64,000 bases of DNA from Girardinichthys multiradiatus (taxonomy: Eukaryota; Chordata; Actinopteri; Cyprinodontiformes; Goodeidae), in the NCBI RefSeq assembly GCF_021462225.1, contig NC_061806.1:22774144-22838143 (forward strand). Reading direction: 5' to 3'. Shown here piece by piece: positions 44,661-57,000 of this stretch (position 1 is its first letter; each line of letters opens with the position of its first letter). Both the position numbers and the translations under genes were made by a program. The notes under the pieces were generated by a model, which was not told where the DNA came from, did no database searches, and was given only the letters and a program-made list of their open reading frames with translations.

Positions 44661-46115
44661 TACATCAGAGACCTGATTGTTCCATACGTTCCTAACAGAG
44701 CACTTCGTTCTCAGACTGCAGGTTTACTGGTGGTTCCTAGAGTCTCTAGAAGTAGAATAGGAGGCAGATCCTTTAGTTATCAGGCTCCTCTCCTGTGGAA
44801 CCAGCTCCCAGTTTTACTCTGTGAGGCAGACACCCTGTCTACTTTTAAGGCTAGGCTTAAAACTTTCCTTTTTGATAAAGCTTATAGTTAGAGTGGCTTA
44901 GTTTATCCTGAGCTATCTTCCTTATTTTTTACCTCCGACTTCTTCCCTCCCTGTTGGTTGGAGTAAGGAGGAGTCAGGTTTTTGCCTCAACCGGCTCAGT
45001 TATGGTTGAGGAGCAAACACACCCTCCATTTCTGCTACCTGTATGACCCCTTCTCTTTTCCGATGGTTGTGATCAGTCTGACAGAGGGAGGTATCCCAAT
45101 CCTTGTGGTTTTTAGTATAACAATGACCATCAGAGGGATCCTTTGTGAGGTGCCTTGAGACGACATTGTTGTAAATAAGCGCCGTTTAACCAAATAATCT
45201 GAACTGATACTATCTGTGTAGTTATGCTGCTATAGGCTTAGGCTGCTGGAGGACATAACGACCACTTTCACCCTCTTCGCTACATTCTCACACTACTCTC
45301 CAATTTTGCAATGTTTGCTGTTATTTCAGCTTTTAACCTTGTGCTCTCTTTTCTCTTCCTAGAAGCTACACCTGGCATGGCTCTGTGTCTGCCTGTGACA
45401 CCTTTCTGGAGAGGGGAATCGTCCGAGCTTCTGCTGGCAACAACTTAATGCTCACCCTCTACCGATGATCCACATAGCCCTGTCTTTCAGTGTTTAACCC
45501 TTTCTCTCTCCTAGACATGGAAATTGACTGAGCTTTTACTGTAACTAATTATATGAGCTCTCTTTCAGACTCTAACCTTGAAAACTGGCTCAGAGTTTAT
45601 CTGTTCTTTCTTTCTAGGTGAAACAACTAAAGGAGCTACATCCATTAACATTTACTGTTCCTTCCCATAGAAAGTACTCCTGGATCAGTGCTTCTGTGTT
45701 CTTTTTGTGTCTCTGCTCTGTTCTCTCTAATCCCCAGTCGGTCATGGTAGATGGCCGCTCACACTGAGCCTGGTTCTGCTGGAGGTTTCTTCCTGTTAAA
45801 AGGGAGTTTTTCCTCTCCACTGTCACTACATGCATGCTCAGTATGAGGGATTGCTGCAAAGTCAACGCCAGTGACTGTCCACTGTCTCTACATGCTCATC
45901 CAGGAGGAGTGAATGCTGCAAGTCACTGACTGGATGCAATCTGCTGGGTTTCCTTAGATAGAAAAACTTTTTATCCAATTTGAATAAAAAGCTAACTCCG
46001 ACTGCACTGTTCAATGGTTAGGATTAATTGGAATGTATGTACCTGACTGTTGTGAAGTGCCTTGAGACAACATGTGTTGTGAATTGGCGCTATATAAATA
46101 AAACTGAATTGAATT

Positions 46116-47996
46116 TAATCTAATTATACATTTTTGTCTATTGCCCAGTTTTGACCGTTAAAGAGGAACTAAACCCCAAATCAACTTTTTTTTTTTTTTT
46201 GCAGATAAACTGTATTAACTGGGCCATAATTGTGCTATCTTTGTGCTACTGTGCCATTTTTGTTTTTACATTTCATGTAAACGTATTTAATTCTGCAATA
46301 TTTATCCTAAAACCGTCTTAGTGCTGTCCTCTTAGTGTTGAACGGAGGTTACTGCAGATTAATTTTCCTATTGGTTCAAGTTGCCCCCGGTTCGGGCATA
46401 AAACCATCTCACTCAAACACACCCCCATGGCCGAGTCAGCGTCTTGAGCCAGCGGCTCGGACTGATAAGGCTCAGGCCCGCTGGGTTCCGTAAAGCCTCC
46501 ATGTTTCAATGTACCAAATTAAGCTAGCTGCCACTTTCCCTCGCCCTCCTGACCACACCCTACTTAACCTCCTCCGCTCATCCCCACACTTGGCGCTGCC
46601 CACTTTGGTGGCATTTGTCAAAAAAAATTTTTGGGAGGCGGAGTTATTAATTTATAAGTGATTTTGTTCCAGTTTAAATGAGCGGTTTCTATGACAACGG
46701 GATTGTTTTTATTCTGTCCGCGTGATAACCCCGGCAGCCATAGTTTGGTTCTTCTTCTTGCTTAATTTTATTGCAGATGGCAAACATCTTAATGATGCAT
46801 TACAGCCACCAACTGGTGAGTCTGCATAGTTTGGTTTCTGATTAGTATTGCTTTTAAATAATCATTGACCTGGTGTGTCTTTAATCTAACTTCTTGTTCT
46901 TCAGTTGCCTGATTGCCTGCTGAAATCGTCATTGGGTTCACCTGTGTCTTGTTATGAATCGGCCCTTCATGTGTATTTATTTATTCTGGTTCTGTTTTTC
47001 ATTCGTTTTTCCCGGTGTGGCTGTTCTTCCATTTCTCTGTTATCAGGACGTCGTTTAATTCCTGGCTAATTACGTTTTTTTAAATTAATTTTTTTTTTTT
47101 TTTTTTTTATAAACTTATTAAAGGCATTCGTTTTTCATGGAGTGACTGAGCTTTAGGAAAAACTTGCACTTTATTAATTTACCTGGTTTTATTTGCTTAT
47201 GTTGTGTGAAATGTTGGATTGAATTGTGGGGCCCAGCTGACCCCGTAGAGAAAAGGTGAGGCCTTTTATTTTGATTTGTTTTGTTTTTGTCCTAGCAACA
47301 TTTTAAGGCTATGAAGGCCTAAGATTTAAAATAGGATCAGAGATATATTTAAAATTGGGCATAAACTGGAAGAGGAAGACTCAAAAAATGCGACTCTGGT
47401 CGTTTGCTTGCTAGCTTCTGCTCTTTAGCTGACATGCCCTCGGGTAGTGAGCTGTAGTTCATTTACCAGCTTCCTGTTTGATAATTACCCACAAATGCTC
47501 GTCTAATGGAAATGAGGCTCTCTAATCCATTTTATTTTTAACATTTTTGTTGTTTTTGACTAATGGTGAATTGCTTCAGTGTTCGTTCCTGTTTCCAGAG
47601 TAATAGTTTTTTTGTTGACTATCATCTGAAGGATCCTCTGATTTCTGCACTACTAAAGGTGGATTTGATTGCTGTCTGTTGTGATTTGTCTCTCTCTCTC
47701 TCTCAGGGGTTTTCTCCTTAACATTTATATTTGGTTCATCCAAGTTTGCTGCCTTGTGTTGCAGCAGTCTTTGTTGGATCTTGCTAATAGGCAGGTCTCT
47801 CAACTGCTGGTTCTATTTTCTAAGCTCTTGGAATCATTTTCACATCTGCCCATTGTTGTTTAATGGCTTGGATTGTTTTCTCAATCTTTCCATACAAAGA
47901 GAATGGGTAAACCATTATAGCTTGAATTTTCCAAGCTATATTTGCGGTTTTGAAACATTGAATGGTTTGATTTATTTTATTTTTTCCATAAAGCAG
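46116..47996. other. Region upstream of gene B: decayed repeats, probable promoter area
   Basis: Starts with AAAGAGGAACTAAACCCCAA and a T15 run, then a mixed region with two T-rich runs (46185-46200 and about 47089-47110). I recognise no coding exon. A noncoding first exon and promoter for gene B would be expected here, but nothing in the sequence pins them. A good acceptor, TTTTTTCCATAAAGCAG, ends at 47996, just before the first coding exon. Confidence 0.4.
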
Positions 47997-48052
47997 GTTG
48001 AGCCTCAACTAATTAATCCAGAGGATTGTGGAGCATCCAACTCCTATCCAAG

Positions 48053-51000
48053 ATGACGGAAACTTACCCCAAAACTACTCAAGTGTCGTTTAGATTAAAT
48101 CAAGATCTGAGGACACATATGAAGGCATCAAATGTGATCTCTAAACAAAAACCAGTGTCTATCCTGAAAAGGTAAGTAGTTGCCTACCTCATTAATGCAT
48201 GCCACTTTCACCTCACTGACAGAGAAACTTAATTTCCAGGACTGTCATCCCTAATGCACCAGCTGCAAAATCTGCAGGAATATCCAGGGTCCTAAAAGAA
48301 AGTGGAACTGTATCTAAAAAAACATCTTCATGTGGTGCTGCAGGATCCAAATTGTTGCATAAAGTGTACTTCAGTATCAGCACTAACTCTACAACTGTAA
48401 GTGGTTCTGGATGCAGTGGAACGAATTCCAGAGTCGAAGTATTTCCTCGGACTATGGTGACATCTTTAGCCCCTGCTAAAATGCCTAAACAACCAGTAAA
48501 ACCCATAAATGCTCCTAAGATTGGGCCTGTTAAGAAGCTGACTGGAGTAAACATTGAAGCACATGCTGACAAGAGGAATTCACCACCTGCTACTAAAACA
48601 ACCATGCTTGCAAGCTCTATGAACGAGAAGTTGGTGAAAGAAGCCTCCACAAGTAGAAGCCTGGTCAAAATTGGCAAGTTTGTCTTTTTTATTTTTTTTT
48701 CTTCAAAGACATTTAGTGTATAGGTATGATGCTCTTTTGATTAATGCTCCTCTTCTCTTGCATTAGGCTTAAATCAGCTGATTATTGTGTCTTGTGAAGA
48801 AAAGCAGCAAGTCTACTGTCAGCTGTGTTCAGTCAGGCTAAGAACTTCCAGTCATTCCACCAGTTTAACCCATTGCTGTAACTATGTGGTATGTGGCTGA
48901 ATTGGTTTTTCTCAACTCAACCATGTTCATTTATTTTTCTCTCACTAAGGTTTTCAAGATCTGTGTCAAGACTTGTGTATAGCATCTTAAAGGTTATTTC
49001 AGCCCAACCTATAGCTGTGATGCAGACAAGTATTGGTTAGAGTGGAATGTGCAAAAAGCCTGATTTGAGTGGTTCATATCACAACAAAGATGTCTAAATT
49101 GTGGTTGAATGTGTTTTTCTTTCCCACTGTTATTTTGCAAAGTTTAGACGAGACCTACGGCCAAAAAGTCAAAGACTATCCAGTGTGGAAACTATACATA
49201 AATGTTAATTTTCTTTTTTTTTTTTTTTATCCAACAGAAGTTTTACTAGTTATATCAGTTAGAAGCTAACCTTAATTGGGAATCTCTTTTTGCCATTTAA
49301 ACCTTAGCAACTTAACTTATGCTTCTCTGGAGTGTATTAAAAACTTGTGCAATAATTCAGAGATTTACTGATCATTTTTTTCCCCTAGAAAATGAAGTAT
49401 CCAGGATGGACTGCAGATTTCTCAAACTTGGAGGAAAAATTGAAAACTATAGTGGTCCATTTAGCTGAGATTGAGAAAAGCCTAGGATCACAGAAGCCAC
49501 AGGTGATGAGTCCAAACACGGTTATCAGTGTTTTTGAAAATGTTGCACTCTTGAAATATTGACCTTCTTAGCTTTCTTTTTTCTCCAAGAACTAAAAGTA
49601 CTACCTATAGTAAAAATGAGTACTGTAAGAAACTACACTCTTGACTGTAAAATTGGCTTTTGACCAAGGGTGCATCGATTGCAGCTTTCTGGCTGATCCC
49701 CAATCTTTAAAAGCCTGACCCACCAATTCTGATGTTGGGCAGTACTGATTTTGATGATTTTTATTAATTTTTTTCCCTTTCACTGACACCGTTAGGTGTA
49801 ATAAGGGTACCATACACATTCAATGTTCCAATCTTATTTTATTGAAAAAAATTGAACAACACCTTGTGAAACAATATAAACTTGTTTCAACTGCACATGA
49901 GGTAGTGCTCTCAAATATAAATGAAAAGTTTAGGGCATTGCTGTGCAAACTACTAAATTAAGTAAACTAAAATAATTGGTTCCTATTTAGTCATTTATCA
50001 CATTTTTAGACCTTTGTGGGGGTAGAGAAGATCGATTTTTACATTCAAGTATCTGCCAATCTGATTACTCCAAATTAAGGAAATTGTTTTTGCTGATTAA
50101 AGGGATGGGGGGGGGGGGAAGCAAACTTTCCAAAACTCTTTTGTTCTATGGAATACATATAATGGGTTTCTAAGGTGTTTTGGTTAAAGTCTTAATAAAA
50201 ACAAATGCATAATTGATATTTGTATCTTCACATTAGAATTGTATAAGGTACTAAAATTTGTTGTGCTGATTTACAAAAAACATGGTGTGATTGTAATTGC
50301 TAACGTGTTCCAGGAAGCATCTTAAATGTCAGCTATGAAGGTCTTTCTCTGTAGTATATTTTACCTGAGGGGTTCTCTTGCAAACTACAGGTCCTTCTCA
50401 AAAATTAGCATATTGTGATAAAGTTCATTATTTTCTATAATGTAATGATGAAAATTTAATATTCATATATTTTAGATTCATTGCACACTAACTGAAATAT
50501 TTCAGGTCTTTTATTGTCTTAATACAGATGATTGTGGCATACAGCTCATGAAAACCCAAAATTACCATCTCACAAAATTAGCATATTTCATCCGACCAAT
50601 AAAAGTGTTTTTAATACAAAAAACGTCAACCTTCAAATAATCATGTACAGTTATGCACTCAATACTTGGTCAGGAATCCTTTGGCAGAAATGACTGCTTC
50701 AATGCGGCGTGGCATGGAGGAAATCAGCCTGTGGCACTGCTGAGGTCTTATGGAGGCCCAGGATGCTTCGATAGCGGCCTTTAGCTCATCCAGAGTGTTG
50801 GGTCTTGAGTCTCTCAACGTTCTCTTCACAATATCCCACAGATTCTCTATGGGGTTCAGGTCAGGAGAGTTGGCAGGCCAATTGAGCACAGTGATACCAT
50901 GGTCAGTAAACCATTTACCAGTGGTTTTGGCACTGTGAGCAGGTGCCAGGTCGTGCTGAAAAATGAAATCTTCATCTCCATAAAGCTTTTCAGCAGATGG

Positions 51001-54000
51001 AAGCATGAAGTGCTCCAAAATCTCCTGATAGCTAGCTGCATTGACCCTGCCCTTGATAAAACACAGTGGACCAACACCAGCAGCTGACACGGCACCCCAG
51101 ACCATCACTGACTGTGGGTACTTGACACTGGACTTCTGGCATTTTGGCATTTCCTTCTCCGCAGTCTTCCTCCAGACTCTGGCACCTTGATTTCCGAATG
51201 ACATGCAGAATTTGCTTTCATCCGAAAAAAGTACTTTGGACCACTGAGCAACAGTCCAGTGCTGCTTCTCTGTAGCCCAGGTCAGGCGCTTCTGCCGCTG
51301 TTTCTGGTTCAAAAGTGGCTTGACCTGGGGAATGCGGCACCTGTAGCCCATTTCCTGCACACGCCTGTGCACGGTGGCTCTGGATGTTTCTACTCCAGAC
51401 TCAGTCCACTGCTTCCGCAGGTCCCCCAAGGTCTGGAATCGGCCCTTCTCCACAATCTTCCTCAGGGTCCGGTCACCTCTTCTCGTTGTGCAGCGTTTTC
51501 TGCCACACTTTTTCCTTCCCACAGACTTCCCACTGAGGTGCCTTGATACAGCACTCTGGGAACAGCCTATTCGTTCAGAAATTTCTTTCTGTGTCTTACC
51601 CTCTTGCTTGAGGGTGTCAATAGTGGCCTTCTGGACAGCAGTCAAGTCGGCAGTCTTACCCATGATTGGGGTTTTGAGTGATGAACCAGGCTGGGAGTTT
51701 TAAAGGCCTCAGGAATCTTTTGCAGGTGTTTAGAGTTAACTCGTTGATTCAGATGATTAGGTTCATAGCTCGTTTAAAGACCCTTTTAATGATATGCTAA
51801 TTTTGTGAGATAGGAATTTTGGGTTTTCATGAGCTGTATGCCAAAATCATTAGTATTAAGACAATAAAAGACCTGAAATATTTCAGTTAGTGTGCAATGA
51901 ATCTAAAATATATAAATGTTAAATTTTCATCATGACATTATGGAAAATAATGAACTTTATCACAATATGCTAATATTTTGAGAAGGGCCTGTAATTGTTC
52001 AGAAAGTGTATCTCATAGATGCTGGTGGACTAGAGCCTATGTTTTGGAATGCAAAAGGTGTAGTTTTGGCTGTTGTCTTCAGGGTGTTTCCCACCATTTA
52101 CTTAACAACTTAAATATTTTACATTTGAGATAGACTTTAGTAATACAAACTGTTACCTTGCACATCTTGCTCGCAGAATCTATTTCAACATGTCAGTTTT
52201 CATTTTTTTTATTCCAACATTTAGAGAATGGAGGTGAAGAAGGACTTGTACCAAAAGCTGGCTGCTCTTTCAGAAAAAGAAGGTAGTAAAATCTTTAATA
52301 ATTTAATTTCAGAAAGCCACACCATTAGAGCTTAGTCTTTAAATCTAGGTTTCTTTTTCTTTCTTTTCTCAAAGGGGAATAAGATGGAGGGTCTCCTTTA
52401 TGCTTTTTTTATTTTTTATTTTATTATTTTTTAATTTTTTAATATTTGCATTAAGGTGACTAGTTTACTCTAGTTCCTGCTTTAAGTAACATCTTCTCTT
52501 AGTGCCTGGTGATTATGGTACCTTTTGCTTGGGGTCCACCCCCTGTTCTCTGAATTAATCCTCCACCTGGTGGCCTCTTCAGCTTGGGCTACTTGTAGTA
52601 AAAGTCAGGTTTGTGTAGGAATAATCGGTGTAATTACTAGTTGACACGTCACTTTATGATGAAGCATAAAATCCTTGCTAGCCTGAATGTACTTGATGGA
52701 GAAGTTGCTCTAACTTGGTCAGTGTTGTGACATAATATCACACAGCATTCAGTTGAATGAAATTAGTTTTGGTCTGATAACTGAGAAGTAACTCCTTTTT
52801 AAAGAACGGTATTGTGTGCTGATTAGGAACTGTCTTTCTCACTTTTTGTCTTTTGATTCTCAGCTGTTGAGGAGCTGAAAGCAATTGTGAAGCAAGACCC
52901 TCGAGTCTCATCTTCCACTGCTGAAATCGTAAAAACTTCTCTTCAGATGGGTCCAAGTATCTGTGAAGTTTCAAGCTCCGATGATGGTACATTTTAAACC
53001 TCGGTTACAATTTCTGACAAACAATTAAAGCTTTATCAATTTAAGTGATTTTTTTTTTGGGGGGGGGACATGTATTGACAGTGCTCATTGTATGCTCTGA
53101 AATACCCAGTGAGCGTATGGCACTTTCTTCTCACTCTGCCCATTAGGAAAACAAGTGCAACAAAAAGAGATTTTAAGATTTCCTGGTAATGATCCATCAG
53201 AGGAGAAGAGTGAAAGACTGCACCAGATTAGACCTCTCCATGTGAAAGGTTGGTGTTTTTTGAGTTTCTATAAGGCAGATACTGTGATTGGGAAGCAGGA
53301 TCTTTCAACTAAAATTGTTTTGCTCCAGGTACCTTCAGAAAGTCCTTGGTGAACTGGAATCTCCCAATGTTATTTTTACTACCTCAGCTGTTGAGCTCAA
53401 GAGGTTTATCTAAATGCTGATCAATACATGACGATGTTCCCTTATGACTGAGTTTTAGAATAGAATATCCACTTTATTGTGTTTTACACATCCATCAACT
53501 GGTGTACACAGAAGCAAGATTTCAATGCAAGGAATGCTCTGCCATCAGAGAATATTTGGTTTTAACCTTTTAATGTCTGTTTTAAGCCTGGAATGAGTAC
53601 TTCTGAGTGAATACATGCTTGGAACTTTAAATGTGGAAACAACCATGTGTTTTTGGCTACAATAATGGTTTGACGTCTTTGGTCTCTCTAGTCTGAAGTA
53701 AGTTTGGACAAAATGGAGATTGGCCATCTAACGGATCTGTCTGGCTCACCGACTATAACGGCTTCTCTCCTGGATACGCCTATTGCTAAAAGCTGAGCTG
53801 AGTTTCATTTTTGACTCAAAGAACCCATCCAAAACCCTTGTCTAGCCACATTAGAAAAGGCCTGCTATCAAGCAAGATTCAGTTGCAATTGATTCATAAA
53901 TATCTCTCTCAAGCAGTCCCCATGGGGGGAACTTTTATTCAAAGTGCACAACCCCCCCCCCCCCCCCCCCCCCCCCCCGTCAATCTTAACAGGGCGGTTT

Positions 54001-57000
54001 TATATAGATACAAAGCATTGGTGTGTATTTAGGTCCTCTTGACCAATTGAAATAATCATATTCATTTACGTAAACCTTCTTGGCACCTACACCATTGCTT
54101 TTCTCTACTTTTCTGGGAATACACTCCAGCCAGACATCTGGAAAACATCAAGTTGGCCTATGTGACAGTCTACATTAACATTCTCATGATTTTGATCAAC
54201 TCTTCATTCTTGAGTTAAACTGGATGGCTGAATTGATGTCATGCTGACCTGGCAGGGGTCAGCGTATCACAAGATTTCCTGGCTGGACTGCAACAACAGA
54301 CCCATTAATCACTTCTCACGCCAATAACTTTTTTCCAATGTAATCTATTATCAGAAGGCTTGCATGTTTACTCAGAGTGAACAATTCTTCACAGAATTCA
54401 TCTTATGGTAAAAACAATAACTTTTTTAATCTAATCAAACAAAGCTTTATGTTTCCACACATGCATGCCACCAAGATGGATGCTAGTCTCTGAATTACCC
54501 AAAATCTGCTGTTGGAACAGAAAATTTGACTATTCCTGCTAAGTGGACTAATTAACGATGGTCTCTACTTTTACCTGAGTGAAAATAAAGTGGAGGATGA
54601 ACTCAGTTTTGGAACCAATTCCAAATTAGGCCACAAACCCTTTTCTTGGGAGCAACTCACAAAAGGATGGCTGGGCACTTTGGCTTGGAGCGTCAGCTGG
54701 TGACTGAGGCGTTTTTTGTTTTTGTTTTTGAGCGTATCTGACACTGTCGTCAAGGCTCCTGAGAGACTGATTAACCTTTTGTTAAATTGTAGACTTTAAT
54801 TTCATCTTCAATGTTTAATTCCCTTGTCACAAACTTACTATTTAGGCAGTAGTATTTGTGGCATTGAATAGCTGTTGAAACCTCTGTTCTTTAATATCAC
54901 GTACTCGTCGTCTTCTGCTTATCCGGGACCGGGCAGCAGACTCAACAGAGATGCCCAGACGTCCCTCTCTCCAGACACCTCCTCCAGTTCCTCCAGGGGG
55001 AGCCCAAGGTGTTCCCAGGCCAGCCGAGAGACATAGTCCCTCCAGCGTGTCCTGGGCCGTCCCCTGGACCTCCTCCCGGTGGGATGTGCCTGGAACACCT
55101 CCCGAGGAAGGCGTCCAGGAGGCATCTGGTATAGATGCCCGAGCCACCTCAACTGGCTCTTCTCGATGTGGAGAAGCAGCGGCTCTACTCCGAGCCACTC
55201 CCGGATGGCCGAGCTCCTCACCCTATCTCTAAGGGAGTGCCCGGCCACCCTACGGAGGAAGCTCATTTCAGCCGCTTGTATCCGGGATCTCGTTCTTTAG
55301 GTCATGACCCAAAGTTCATGGCCATAGGTGAGGGTAGGAACGTAGACAGACCGGTAAATCAAGAGCTACACTTTTCAGCTCAGCTCTTTCTTCACCACAA
55401 CTACTAGCACACCATCCTCATTACTGTGGCAGCCACATGATCAGTCTGTCGATCTCCAGCTCCATTCTCCCCTCACTCATGAACAAGAACCCAAGATACT
55501 TGAACTCCTCCACATGAGGCAGGAACTCCCCTCTAACCTAAAGAGGACAAGCCAACCTTTTCTTTAATATCTTTTTGTTTTTATTTAAATGTCAGGTCTT
55601 GGCTTGATGTACAATAAATGTAGAATTTAATTAAATTACCATTTCTCATATTTGTTCTTGCCCATTTTAATACAAGTTTAACAATTTATTTTGAACCATA
55701 ATCTAGAGAAACTGACATATCTCCCCATGCTTGTAAATGTGGACATTTGAATATAGCAAAAAAAACTCAATTCATTCTTCAGATTAGTTAATGATGGCTT
55801 TAGTTTGTTGTATTTTGCTCCTCCTACAAAGGCAATCAGACTGAATGTTTTGAGCTTTGTCCAAGGTCAAGATAAAATAGTCTGATTCAGGAACGTCTCC
55901 AGCCGTCTATAAGTTACAAAGTGGATCCAGATCCTGTTCCAGGCAGCAATGCTGAAGACTTTACTGGTTTGACTTTTTTTGTTGAGTTTCTCCCAAGAAA
56001 ATCAACAGTTGAAAATTTCTTTCAGAATATTTATTTCTTTTTTTTTTTCATTTCAGAAACTGTCAAACAGGATCCATTTATTCCTGATTCTGATGCTCAG
56101 CATCATAAAGTCACACTTGCCAGGCCAAGTCCCAGTTAGTAATTTTAGTATATATTTGTCGGCATGTTGAAACATTCCTTACACACGATCTAAATAATTC
56201 ATTTGCACAAATTTTTCACCCAAGGGATGGTGCCGAAAGCAGACCCTCTGTTCCCTCTGGAAAGACTATGTTTAAAGAGCACGTCACCCTCACCAGATCC
56301 ACCAAAGGCTGTTAGTTGTAGACCAACAGGTGAAATCTGCAACCCCCAGAAACGAGCAGCTCCAGTACCAATAAAACAAAATGGACCGAGTCTCGACCCA
56401 GAAGAAGTTCCAAAACATGACGCAGCACCTGGAGAGCACTGTAAACTACAGTCAAAACCCATAACTTCCCTTGGTTAGTGTTGAGCACTCAAGTTTAACT
56501 TTATTTTGTCATTTATAAGCTAACTTGTGGTAATAGATGGTTGTTTCAGGGAGAAAAGCTCAAGGCTGCAGTAATCTGTCCCTTTTCTTGCAAGTAAGTG
56601 AAGTGGACACTAAACAGGTTATTGGTGAGTGTCCCTCTAACAGCCCTCAGCATTTTTTGCCTCTTTACAGAAACATGAAGCGTATCTTAATGGTCTGCAT
56701 TCATCAGGTATAGACTCTGTTTGGGAGTGCCAAGGGATTTGTCTGGAAACCTTCTTTCTGTGTGAAAGCTGCGAGGAAACCCTCTCGCGCTGCAACATCT
56801 GTCAGCATATGGCCAGCCTCGACCACCAACTTAAATACATGGTGAGTGTTTGGTTAAAGATGCCACAAATTGATGAAAACCAGGCTGCACGCGTTCTAAG
56901 GTCATCCACATGTTTCAGTGGAAAAAGCACCCGGATTTTCTGCAGATGTTCTGGTGGCAAGCAGATCTGCCTCGAGTGTTAAAAATGAACATTTTGCAAG

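Larger units (their letters stand above)
42538..46115 (+). mobile_element. L2-like LINE, 3' part, split by Tc1 copy 3
   Basis: The reading from 42538 gives an NLGVIFDQDMSFKSHI-type reverse transcriptase segment. After a shift near 42740 it continues through HAFVTSRLDYCNSLLSGCP, LQLIQNAAARVL and ASLHWLPVKSRI, the well-known C-terminal region of L2/Rex-type fish LINEs. The frame stops at the Tc1 insertion (43051) and resumes at 44661 with RDLIVPYVPNRALRSQ and LWNQLPV, ending at TAG 44888-44890. A long 3' UTR with CCTGTTAAAAGGGAGTTTTT follows, and the end GTGAAGTGCCTTGAGACAAC with GAATTGGCGCTATATAAATA and GAATTGAATTT. It is 5'-truncated and dead. Confidence 0.85.

Noticed and set aside
48213..48677. 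Minus-strand gene of 154 codons
   Set aside because: Antisense shadow of gene B exon 2; no splice or start support on that strand.
54842..55407. Several overlapping genes on both strands
   Set aside because: All fall in the G+C-rich LINE tail; only the minus frame with the RGRPRTRWRDYVSRLAW motif is meaningful.
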